NCBI GenBank assembly: GCA_013112535.1
Contig: JABFGI010000006.1
Location: 62,001 to 126,000 of the forward strand
Length of the DNA: 64,000 nt
Source: Pseudomonadota bacterium
Lineage (GTDB): Bacteria; Pseudomonadota; Gammaproteobacteria; Eutrophobiales; Eutrophobiaceae
Direction: 5' to 3'
Part shown: one piece after another, positions 56,904-64,000 of the stretch
Layout of the letters: every line of letters begins with the position of its first letter
Position numbering within the stretch: the first letter of the stretch is position 1
Translations under genes and position numbers: made by a program
The notes under the pieces: model-generated
Told to the model about the DNA's origin: nothing
Seen by the model: the letters and a program-made list of their open reading frames with translations, nothing else
The model's database searches: none

Positions 56904-57475
56904 TTCAGGAAATAATTGTTACAACACAGAATGAAGATGGCTCGACACATATTGCGCCGATGGGCATTCGAGAGGAAAATGGTTTGATTATGATTGCACC
57001 GTTTAAACCTTCAGCGACATTGGAAAATATACAGAGAAATAAATCAGCCGTGGTTAATTGTATAGATGACGTTCGTATATTTGCCGGTTGTATAACAGGA
57101 CGTAAGGACTGGTCGTTAGTGCCAACCGAAAAAATAACCGGGCAAAGATTAACGGCTGCATTAAGTCATATAGAACTCGAATTAGATTCATTTGAAGATG
57201 ATGGGCTACGACCGCAATGTTATTTTAAACCTGTTTTTGAAGTAACACATTTCGCATTTAAAGGGTTTAATAGAGCGCAATCAGCTGTGTTAGAAGCCGC
57301 TATACTTGTTAGTCGTTTGAGTATGTTATCAGAAGAAAAGATTAGTCAGGAGCTGGAATATTTAATGATAGCCATTGACAAAACTGCAGGCGAAAATGAA
57401 AAAATTGCATGGCAGTGGTTAATGGAAAAAATTGAAAATTATCGACAGCACAAAAAAGAGAGTGAAATAGCATGA
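56900..57475 (+). CDS. DUF447 family protein (H4MPT-linked)
   Basis: The 191-residue protein matches DUF447, a flavin-reductase-like family common in methanogens and H4MPT-containing methylotrophs. Conserved features are HIAPMGIREENGLIMIAPFKPSATLENI near the N-terminus and FKGFNRAQSAVLEAAILVSR in the C-terminal half. Its start overlaps the previous stop and its stop overlaps mfnB (ATGA), so the three are tightly coupled. Function is unknown. Confidence 0.85.
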   Translation: MIQEIIVTTQNEDGSTHIAPMGIREENGLIMIAPFKPSATLENIQRNKSAVVNCIDDVRIFAGCITGRKDWSLVPTEKITGQRLTAALSHIELELDSFEDDGLRPQCYFKPVFEVTHFAFKGFNRAQSAVLEAAILVSRLSMLSEEKISQELEYLMIAIDKTAGENEKIAWQWLMEKIENYRQHKKESEIA

Positions 57476-58197
57476 CCGGGATGTTAGCTAGTGTCAATTC
57501 TATTGCTGAAGCAAAAATTTTACTCGATGCCAATGTTGATATTATCGATATAAAAAATCCACATGAAGGTGCATTAGGTGCACTTGAAAATAATGCAGTG
57601 AAAGAAATTGTAAATATAGTTAATAGTCAAATTCTTACCAGTGCAACTATCGGTGATATTGATTCAAACGACCCGGAACTTTCAAAATATATTGTCGAAA
57701 TGTTTAAGACGGGCGTTGATTATGTAAAGGTCGGATTGTTTGACAATACGCCATCAGATTATTTTGTTGAAACAATTAAAAATGCGGCGGACAATAATAT
57801 TAAATTAGTCATAGTAATTTTTGCAGAAAATTATCAAGGTGAGGATTCGATTGAGCCATTATTGCAAAGTGGAATAGCAGGCATAATGTTAGATACAAAA
57901 GAAAAGAAGAGTAGAAATTTGTGTGCTGTTTTGAATGATAATGAGTTAAAGCAATTTATAAAAACAGTTAAAGAGTTTGATTTATTAACCGGGCTTGCCG
58001 GATCATTGAAGTTTGAAGATATTAGTTCACTTCTTAAATTGAATTCAGATTATCTTGGTTTTCGAGGAGCGCTTTGCTTGGAAAGCGACAGAATAAAATC
58101 TATTAACGAAGAGCAGGTAAAGAAAATAAGAGAGGCAATACCATTTTCAGAACTTAATGACTTTCAAGAAGACCAATATAGAGAAGCAATTATTTAA
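57472..58197 (+). CDS. mfnB: (5-formylfuran-3-yl)methyl phosphate synthase MfnB
   Basis: MfnB condenses two glyceraldehyde-3-phosphate molecules to the furan precursor of methanofuran. The 241-residue TIM-barrel protein (formerly DUF556) has the recognisable VDIIDIKNPHEGALGA motif, the DYVKVGLF block and a GLAGSL phosphate loop near residues 170-180. Its presence indicates methanofuran synthesis, which fits the formyltransferase/hydrolase pathway of formaldehyde oxidation. Confidence 0.9.
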   Translation: MTGMLASVNSIAEAKILLDANVDIIDIKNPHEGALGALENNAVKEIVNIVNSQILTSATIGDIDSNDPELSKYIVEMFKTGVDYVKVGLFDNTPSDYFVETIKNAADNNIKLVIVIFAENYQGEDSIEPLLQSGIAGIMLDTKEKKSRNLCAVLNDNELKQFIKTVKEFDLLTGLAGSLKFEDISSLLKLNSDYLGFRGALCLESDRIKSINEEQVKKIREAIPFSELNDFQEDQYREAII

Positions 58198-58208
58198 GGT
58201 GATCAAAT

Positions 58209-58598
58209 ATGGCTCAATGGCGTAAAGCAGGAAAAGACGAAACCTATACAGAAGAAGAAATTGAAGCGCGACTTAAAGACGAATTACCCCATTGGTATTA
58301 CGAAGGTGGCTGGATTAGACGTAAATACAAAACCAGTGGCTGGAAAGCAACCTTAATGGTGGTCAATACAGTAGGGCATCTAGCCGAAGCAGGTTGGCAT
58401 CATCCTGATCTAACCGTGTCATATGCTTTTGTTACAGTAAAATTAATGAATCATGCTGCAAAAGGCGTAACAGATAAAGATTTTGAATTAGCAAAAAAGA
58501 TAGAAGAAGTTATTCAATGGCAACCGGCTATAGAAGAAAATAGTGCTTTGGATGGAACACCAGACGATCCACGATTCAAGTATATGAAATACGATTAA
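58209..58598 (+). CDS. Pterin-4a-carbinolamine dehydratase family protein
   Basis: The 129-residue protein has the PCD/DCoH active-site signature [19 protein letters not shown] followed by NH and the later aspartate (KGVTDKD). It lies in the H4MPT/methanofuran operon 11 bp after mfnB. In methylotrophs such proteins are linked to the pterin of tetrahydromethanopterin, instead of phenylalanine hydroxylase. Its 3' end overlaps the convergent moaC gene by four bases. Confidence 0.88.
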   Translation: MAQWRKAGKDETYTEEEIEARLKDELPHWYYEGGWIRRKYKTSGWKATLMVVNTVGHLAEAGWHHPDLTVSYAFVTVKLMNHAAKGVTDKDFELAKKIEEVIQWQPAIEENSALDGTPDDPRFKYMKYD

Positions 58599-59071
58599 TC
58601 TCTAGTCCATGTTCCTGATTTGCCACCTGATTTTTCTAATAATTTAATATCAGAAATCACCATGCCGCGGTCAACGGCTTTGCACATATCGTAAATAGTT
58701 AATAATGTTACTTGAACAGCGGTGAGTGCTTCCATTTCTACACCTGTTTTGCCATCAGTTTCTGCTCGACATTCGCAATAGACAGAGGAATTACCTTCAT
58801 TGATATTTAAATCAATATTAATGTGTGTCAGAGAAATAGGGTGACATAGGGGGACGAGTTCCGATGTTTTTTTTGCGCCCATAATTCCTGCGGTTCGAGC
58901 AATGCCTAGTACATCCCCTTTTTTATGACCGCCTTCTTTAATTAATGACAAGGTATCCATTTCCATACAGATAGAACCGCCAGCAACGGCAACACGATGT
59001 GTTATCGACTTGTCGCCGACATCAACCATATGAACAGCGCCATCTTCGTTAAAATGCGTTAATTTAGACAT
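58595..59071 (-). CDS. moaC: Cyclic pyranopterin monophosphate synthase MoaC
   Basis: MoaC converts the MoaA product to cyclic pyranopterin monophosphate in molybdopterin synthesis. The 158-residue protein has the conserved blocks [34 protein letters not shown] and [27 protein letters not shown]. It is divergent from moaD-moaE. No moaA is seen in the window. Confidence 0.96.
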   Translation of the reverse strand: MSKLTHFNEDGAVHMVDVGDKSITHRVAVAGGSICMEMDTLSLIKEGGHKKGDVLGIARTAGIMGAKKTSELVPLCHPISLTHINIDLNINEGNSSVYCECRAETDGKTGVEMEALTAVQVTLLTIYDMCKAVDRGMVISDIKLLEKSGGKSGTWTRD

Positions 59072-59133
59072 ACAATACTCATCTCTTTGATATAATTCCT
59101 AATATTACTCAAATACAGGTTTTAGTGAAACAC

Positions 59134-59370
59134 ATGCAGGTATCCGTTAAGTATTTTGCCAGTTTACGTGAATTAATGGGTGAAGCCAGTTCAGTGATTG
59201 AAATTGAAGAGGGCACGCCTATTAGTCAATTATGGCAATTGATTATTGAAAACAAAAATATTGAATTTGAAAATGTCATGATGGCGGTCAATATGGAGTA
59301 CGTAAAGTCAGAACATCAACTCAAGTCAGGAGATGAGGTGGCTTTTTTCCCACCGGTTACCGGAGGTTAA
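59134..59370 (+). CDS. moaD: Molybdopterin synthase sulfur carrier MoaD
   Basis: The 78-residue beta-grasp protein begins MQVSVKYFASLRELMGE and ends PPVTGG, the diglycine tail that carries thiocarboxylate sulfur. The ATG at 59134 aligns with E. coli MoaD; a GTG at 59125 is a possible alternative. It is directly followed by moaE, whose ribosome site (GGAGG) is in its last codons. Confidence 0.94.
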   Translation: MQVSVKYFASLRELMGEASSVIEIEEGTPISQLWQLIIENKNIEFENVMMAVNMEYVKSEHQLKSGDEVAFFPPVTGG

Positions 59371-59371
59371 A

Positions 59372-59809
59372 ATGTTAATTGAAATCCGAAAAAAACCTTT
59401 CAATGCTTATCAGGAAATTCAGGCTTACCTTGAAAACCTTGATCTGGCTGGCCAATATGGTGCCACAGCAAGTTTTGTAGGTTCTATGCGGGATTTCAAC
59501 GAAGATAAAAAAGTGACTTATATGACACTCGAACATTATCCCGGAATGACAGAAAAACACCTTGAGACGATTGCCAAAGAAGCAATTGAAAAATGGCAGT
59601 TGCTCGATGTTTTAATATTGCATCGAGTCGGCAAAGTTAAGATAAGTGAAGATATTGTTCTGGTCGCAACATGGTCTGCACATCGCAAGGAGGCTTTTGA
59701 AAGTTGCCGTATGATTATGGAACAGCTTAAATCAGGTGCGCCATTCTGGAAAAAAGAAGAGACGAACTCAGGTTCACAATGGGTTGAGAAAAACACGCCC
59801 GGCTATTAA
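59372..59809 (+). CDS. moaE: Molybdopterin synthase catalytic subunit MoaE
   Basis: MoaE, with MoaD, inserts two sulfurs to make molybdopterin. The 145-residue protein has the GATASFVGSMRDFNEDKKVTYMTLEHYPGM region and the LHRVGKVKISEDIVLVATWSAHRKEAF block. The ATG at 59372 is chosen because GGAGG is 5 bases upstream; the longer frame from 59333 overlaps moaD. Confidence 0.96.
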   Translation: MLIEIRKKPFNAYQEIQAYLENLDLAGQYGATASFVGSMRDFNEDKKVTYMTLEHYPGMTEKHLETIAKEAIEKWQLLDVLILHRVGKVKISEDIVLVATWSAHRKEAFESCRMIMEQLKSGAPFWKKEETNSGSQWVEKNTPGY

Positions 59810-59817
59810 TAATCACC

Positions 59818-61041
59818 ATGTCTTTAAATAAACACCCTGATTTTCTGATTATCGGGGCCGGCATAGTTGGTCTTACGATCGCACTTGAATTAAAAAAACA
59901 ATTCACTGATTCGAGTATTACTATTATCGAGAAAGAAGAACGTCCTGGTGAGCATGCCAGTGGACGAAATAGTGGCGTACTTCATGCCGGTTTTTATTAC
60001 ACTGCGGATTCATTAAAAGCAAAACTTTGTCGTGACGGTAACTTAGCATGGCAAGAGTACTGTAAGGAGAGAGCATTAACAGTCAACCATTGTGGAAAAT
60101 TAGTGGTTGCACGTAATGAAGTAGAGTTAAAGGGACTAGATGAATTATATAAACGCAGTCAGATTAATAGTGTTGAATTAAAAAAAATTACAGCAGAAGA
60201 GGCACTGGAAATCGAACCAAATGTATATACATTTGATCGTGCTTTATGGTCACCGACAACGGCAACAGTTAATCCTGTTGAAGTTATCGAGTCTGTCCTA
60301 AAAGATATTAAAGAAGCAGGAATAACGTTACTGAATAACACAACTTATTTAAGACGAGTTGGCGGTAAAATTATTACCAGTAATGGTGAGTTTGAATCAG
60401 CCTATGTTATTAACGCTGCTGGCTTGTATGCGGACAAGATAGCAAAAGATTATGGTTTTTCTAAAGACTATAAAATATTGCCATTTAAAGGCATATATCT
60501 GTATGCGAATGATCAGAAAGAGGGCATGGGGCTAAAGTTGAAAACCAACATCTATCCCGTGCCTGATCTACGTAACCCTTTTCTGGGAGTTCATTTTACA
60601 GTTACCGCAGAAAATAAAACAAAAATAGGACCGACTGCCATTCCGGCTTTCTGGCGTGAAAATTATGCCGGCTTTGAAAAATTTAACATGAAAGAAATGA
60701 TCGATATTCTTGGTATCGATGCCAGTTTGTTATTAGCTAATAATTTTGGCTTCAGAAAACTGGCAATAAATGAAATGATGAAATATTCAAAAAGGAAACT
60801 GGTTCAACTTGCAGGCAGTTTAGTAAGAGAAATCAATCAGGATGGTTTTGTTCATTGGGGTAAACCCGGTATACGTGCGCAATTAATAAATATTAAAACT
60901 AAAGAGCTGGAAATGGATTTTAAGTACGAAGGCGATGAGACATCGTTTCATGTACTAAACGCTGTTTCTCCAGCATTTACCTGTGCCATTCCATTTAGTG
61001 AATATCTGGTAAAGAAGATTAAAGAAAAGATTAATAGTTAA
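59818..61041 (+). CDS. lhgO: L-2-hydroxyglutarate oxidase LhgO
   Basis: The 407-residue FAD enzyme oxidises L-2-hydroxyglutarate to 2-oxoglutarate and feeds electrons to the quinone pool. It begins with the FAD motif FLIIGAGIVGLTIALEL. The family signature ASGRNSGVLHAGFYYTADSLKA follows. The last bases overlap the convergent ParA-like gene. It is 8 bp after moaE and may be on the same transcript. Confidence 0.92.
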   Translation: MSLNKHPDFLIIGAGIVGLTIALELKKQFTDSSITIIEKEERPGEHASGRNSGVLHAGFYYTADSLKAKLCRDGNLAWQEYCKERALTVNHCGKLVVARNEVELKGLDELYKRSQINSVELKKITAEEALEIEPNVYTFDRALWSPTTATVNPVEVIESVLKDIKEAGITLLNNTTYLRRVGGKIITSNGEFESAYVINAAGLYADKIAKDYGFSKDYKILPFKGIYLYANDQKEGMGLKLKTNIYPVPDLRNPFLGVHFTVTAENKTKIGPTAIPAFWRENYAGFEKFNMKEMIDILGIDASLLLANNFGFRKLAINEMMKYSKRKLVQLAGSLVREINQDGFVHWGKPGIRAQLINIKTKELEMDFKYEGDETSFHVLNAVSPAFTCAIPFSEYLVKKIKEKINS

Positions 61042-61777
61042 CTTGTTTGTTTTCATCCAATATAGGAGGTGGTAATTCTTTATGATCATAAAGTGTTAAA
61101 CCATCTTCAACAAATTTAAGAATATCATCCCAATCACTGACATCCTGTTTCACTAGAGAAGGGGGATACATTTCGTGAATTCCAATACCCTGCTTGGCAG
61201 CATTAACGTAGTTTTGAGTATCCCTTAGCCTGCCAACAAATGGGAAATCAACTTGCTGCAAAAATTTATCCAGTTGATTTAAGATTTTTGTATTCTTTTT
61301 AACCCTGTTAGCAATAACCGCAACTTTAACATCGAGTGATCTGATTTTTACATTAAGTAATAAATTAGCAATCAACTGTGTAGTTGCATGAATATCAGCG
61401 TCAGAAGGAATAACGGGAATCAGGATATAATCGCTGTTAATAACAAAATCATTTAATTCCAAACCATGGATTCCAGCTGGCGTATCTATGATCATGCGGT
61501 CAGTGCCGGCAGGCACACGCATTTGATAGCTTCGGGTCATTCCCGGATTTTGTTGTGTCGCGTTAATACCATGAATGGGTGAATATTCGTCAGATCGTTG
61601 TTTCAACCAACGAATAGCTGTGCCTTGTGGATCATAATCAATCAGGGTTGTACGCAAACTATTAGTAGCAAAAATACTGGCAATATTGGTTGCCAATATG
61701 GATTTCCCGCTACCACCCTTGGAATTAAGGACAGTAATACGTTTAACGTCATAGCCTGATTTACTAATAACTTGCAT
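61031..61777 (-). CDS. ParA-family ATPase
   Basis: The 248-residue P-loop ATPase has the deviant Walker A motif KGGSGKS near residue 20. Other ParA/MinD motifs are DYDPQGTAIRW and DTPAG (Walker B region). There is no adjacent parB. It may position a protein cargo or act in chromosome organisation rather than plasmid partition. The long leader before the P-loop is slightly unusual. Confidence 0.85.
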   Translation of the reverse strand: MQVISKSGYDVKRITVLNSKGGSGKSILATNIASIFATNSLRTTLIDYDPQGTAIRWLKQRSDEYSPIHGINATQQNPGMTRSYQMRVPAGTDRMIIDTPAGIHGLELNDFVINSDYILIPVIPSDADIHATTQLIANLLLNVKIRSLDVKVAVIANRVKKNTKILNQLDKFLQQVDFPFVGRLRDTQNYVNAAKQGIGIHEMYPPSLVKQDVSDWDDILKFVEDGLTLYDHKELPPPILDENKQVNY

Positions 61778-61956
61778 AAGCTGTATGAAACAAATTAAAT
61801 ACTATATTAAGTTTCGTACTAAACTCATTGTTTTACAAGGAATATTTAATGTTTTTTAGTAAATTACATGAAGTATTATTTTTTTTGAGTCATTGGTAGC
61901 TTTGGCTATTAGATAATTTCATTTATTAAATGCGTTTTGTCCTAAACAATACAGTG

Positions 61957-62442
61957 TCAGGCACTTTCATCTACTTCTGGCGCATCATCAAAGCTACCTT
62001 CAATTCTTGCCTCACACGTTTCAAAAGAGAGAAGTTCACTTTCCTCATAGTTCTCTAACTGATCATATACTGCTATGTGGTCACCAGTAGGCTCAATATC
62101 TACAGCCACGTTTGTACCATTTGCTCGTTCGTACGTAGTCTTATATTGCTTTAATGAGTTCAGGAGCACTTCCTGTTTTTGACGATCAACCTCTTTATTA
62201 AAAATAATTCGATAGGTTCGATGCTCACCAGGCGTTATTACTTTCCTAATCTCTGGCTTTAGGTCTTCTGAATCAGGGGTCGCTAATACTATGTCTTGGA
62301 AATTTAATCCGTAAGCAAAGAAAGGAATATTTTCGATTCGATAAAGATTATTTCCAAGTGGTGTAGCCCATAGTGATTCCCCTCCAATTGCCCAATGATT
62401 AGGAAGGTCAATATGTACTTTTTCTAACTCTTCATCATTCAT
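61957..62442 (-). CDS. DUF4265 domain protein
   Basis: The 161-residue protein resembles the DUF4265 family (IENIPFFAYGLNFQDIVLATPD, HRTYRIIFNKE). It has no signal peptide and an acidic C-terminus. It is flanked by gaps of 179 and 142 bp that hold no gene I can recognise. Function is unknown; it may be an accessory gene inserted between parA and moeA. Confidence 0.7.
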   Translation of the reverse strand: MNDEELEKVHIDLPNHWAIGGESLWATPLGNNLYRIENIPFFAYGLNFQDIVLATPDSEDLKPEIRKVITPGEHRTYRIIFNKEVDRQKQEVLLNSLKQYKTTYERANGTNVAVDIEPTGDHIAVYDQLENYEESELLSFETCEARIEGSFDDAPEVDESA

Positions 62443-62584
62443 TAATTTTATGAGCTGACTTATTGCAAGGCAGCTGTATATTGGCTGTTCATTTTTCTGG
62501 GAAGTAAGTCTGAATGGCTACAGATAAGATATTAAAAGAAATATAGGTAGACATTAAAATTATGACTTATTCATCTATCAATAT

Positions 62585-63850
62585 TTAGACTATGCCATGA
62601 AATAATTGTACATCCACCATTTCTCCCTCTTTCACACCTTCGTTTTCCATTGGCAAAACAATAAAACAATTTGCATCAGCCATGGATCGTAGTATCCCTG
62701 AACCTTGTTTGCCTGTTTTGCGAACGACCATACTGCCAGTTTCATCCTGTTCCAAAACACCACGTTGATATTCAACACGGCCAGGACGTTTTTTAAGGTT
62801 TGATACACATGGTGCTTTCATCGTGATTGGAGAATAAACGGTTTCTCCTAAAAGTCTTTTTAATGCAGGTTGAACGAATTGATAAAAAGTGACCATGACC
62901 GATACAGGGTTACCTGGGAGACCAAAGAAAAGTGTGTTATTAATTTTACCAAAGGTGAGAGGGCGACCTGGCTTCATGGCAACTTTCCAAAAATCGACTG
63001 TTCCCTGTTTTTCTAAAATTTCTTTGATGTAATCAGCATCGCCAACAGAAACACCTCCCGAGGTAATTATTACATCGGCTTCTTCCGCCGCTTCGATAAA
63101 AGCGCGATCTAGTAATTCCTTGTCATCTCTAACGACACCCATGTCAATAATTTCAACGCCTATACGAGCTAACATTCCAAATAAGGTATAGCGGTTACTG
63201 TCGTATATAGCACCATCATCAAGAACTTCTCCAACAGAACGTAATTCATCGCCGGTTGAAAAAAAAGCAACTTTTATATTTTTAAATACAGAAACTTTCG
63301 CCTGACCCAAAGATGCTAATAATCCGATTTCAGCCGGTGTTACACGCATTCCTTTTTCAAGAACAAGATCACCGATGGACAAATCTTCACCAGCTTGTCT
63401 TACATTGTCTCCGGGTTTCGTATCGTTACCTATATCGATATATTCACCCGCGACAATAGCTTGTTCCTGAATTACTACCGTGTCCGTTCCTTCTGGCATA
63501 ATTGCGCCGGTCATAATACGGACACATTCGCCTTCATTGACCGTGTCCAGAAAATTTTTGCCGGCAAGACAAGTTCCGATTAGTTTTAGTTTTTTTATTT
63601 CGTGTGCAGGTATATCAGAGCCTTTAATCGCGTAACCATCCATTGCTGAATTTATTCCTGAGGGCACATTGATTTCAGACTTTATGTCACTGGCTATTAC
63701 ACGGCCTAATGATTCTCTTATAAATACGCTTTCAGTTTCATTGACAGGTGTAATGGCATTAAAAATATTCTCAAGCGCTTTGTCAGGTGTAATAGAGTCT
63801 GGATCGTAGTCGTCTTTACAGCTAGCGGTTTTATGTATTGTTTCTGACAT
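62585..63850 (-). CDS. moeA: Molybdopterin molybdotransferase MoeA
   Basis: MoeA inserts molybdate (or tungstate) into adenylylated molybdopterin. The 421-residue protein has the expected N-terminal SAMDGYAIKGSD block, the MTGAIMPEGTDTVVIQE region, and the TSGGVSVGDADYIKEIL motif. The KPGRPLTFG and FGLPGNPVSVMVTFYQFV blocks follow, then a C-terminal domain IV. Just upstream, on the same strand, is the end of mobB. Confidence 0.96.
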   Translation of the reverse strand: MSETIHKTASCKDDYDPDSITPDKALENIFNAITPVNETESVFIRESLGRVIASDIKSEINVPSGINSAMDGYAIKGSDIPAHEIKKLKLIGTCLAGKNFLDTVNEGECVRIMTGAIMPEGTDTVVIQEQAIVAGEYIDIGNDTKPGDNVRQAGEDLSIGDLVLEKGMRVTPAEIGLLASLGQAKVSVFKNIKVAFFSTGDELRSVGEVLDDGAIYDSNRYTLFGMLARIGVEIIDMGVVRDDKELLDRAFIEAAEEADVIITSGGVSVGDADYIKEILEKQGTVDFWKVAMKPGRPLTFGKINNTLFFGLPGNPVSVMVTFYQFVQPALKRLLGETVYSPITMKAPCVSNLKKRPGRVEYQRGVLEQDETGSMVVRKTGKQGSGILRSMADANCFIVLPMENEGVKEGEMVDVQLFHGIV

Positions 63851-63874
63851 TAATGTATTCCCCTCAAGAATTTA

Positions 63875-64000
63875 TTAAGAACAAATTTTATCATTGCAAA
63901 AAGTAGTAATAATAAATTCTGCAATTTCTTCATAGTTATTTAAATCGAGTAACGGCAATTTTGTCTCAGTGTCTATAGGTGCATCTGTTGCTATTGCTAT
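63875..64000 (-). CDS. mobB: MobB-like GTP-binding protein, C-terminal fragment
   Basis: Only the last 41 codons and the stop (63875-63877) are in the window. The sequence (IAIATDAPIDTETKLPLLDLNNYEEIAEFI) matches the C-terminus of MobB, which aids molybdopterin guanine dinucleotide formation. It is 24 bp upstream of moeA on the same strand. The call rests on this short tail and its context. Confidence 0.65.
   Translation of the reverse strand: MAIATDAPIDTETKLPLLDLNNYEEIAEFIITTFCNDKICS

Noticed and set aside
1-64000. CRISPR arrays, tRNA, rRNA, insertion sequences or prophage genes
   Set aside because: I saw no regular repeats with spacers, no tRNA or rRNA sequence, and no transposase or integrase gene in the window.

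Overview
The window is an AT-rich chromosomal segment of a Gram-negative bacterium. The lpxD-fabZ-lpxA-lpxB-rnhB-dnaE-accA-tilS order and a TonB/ExbB/ExbD/TtpC-type locus point to Gammaproteobacteria. A PQQ operon, tetrahydromethanopterin/methanofuran-type cofactor genes, an MxaD-like protein and PQQ-associated periplasmic proteins point to a methylotroph or a relative with C1/alcohol oxidation. The genus cannot be fixed from the sequence, and no PQQ dehydrogenase or methane monooxygenase gene is present.

Layout. 1-11.4 kb: lipid A, fatty acid, replication and tRNA-modification housekeeping, ending in a DUF455 protein and an unknown protein. 11.4-14.8 kb (minus): four genes, namely a MotA/TolQ-like channel, a single-pass protein with a DUF2135-like domain, a small membrane protein and a vWA-TM-FHA protein, which look like an uncharacterised ion-driven envelope machine. 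14.8-16.5 kb: DUF302 lipoprotein, L,D-transpeptidase, cytochrome b561. 16.6-20.3 kb: a lone pqqA gene divergent from a histidine kinase, an NtrC-type regulator and an MxaD-like SRPBCC protein. 20.3-23.6 kb: NDH-2, DUF1244, TraB/GumN and PepSY proteins. 23.6-30.7 kb: a three-part RND efflux system followed by a receiver-Ser/Thr kinase fusion. 30.8-35.7 kb (minus): a TonB2-type energy-transduction operon.

35.9-47.1 kb: a NarX/NarL-like two-component pair, a PQQ-associated beta-propeller and a substrate-binding protein, a GAF-PAS-Fis regulator, and an aldehyde oxidoreductase (AOR) cluster with ferredoxin, tungsten subunit, two FAD subunits, a MoaD-like protein and a small protein ending in three glycines. 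47.5-51.8 kb: porin, SHOCT protein, prolyl aminopeptidase (probable CTG start), folP. 51.8-58.6 kb: pqqABCDE (minus) divergent from a DHPS-like/DUF447/mfnB/pterin dehydratase operon. 58.6-64 kb: moaC, moaD, moaE, lhgO, a ParA-like ATPase, a DUF4265 protein, moeA and the end of mobB.

How it may fit together (inference): PQQ enzymes encoded elsewhere oxidise alcohols to aldehydes. The AOR, with molybdopterin made by the moa/moe/mob genes, oxidises aldehydes to acids, and H4MPT/methanofuran chemistry handles formaldehyde. The most notable unexplained signal is an 18-bp palindrome, TTGGTT-N6-AACCAA, present in both pqqA intergenic regions at similar distances (188-197 bp) upstream of the two pqqA starts. 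Each region also carries a sigma-54-like -24/-12 element, and one copy lies beside an NtrC-type regulator gene. This suggests a dedicated PQQ-control circuit.
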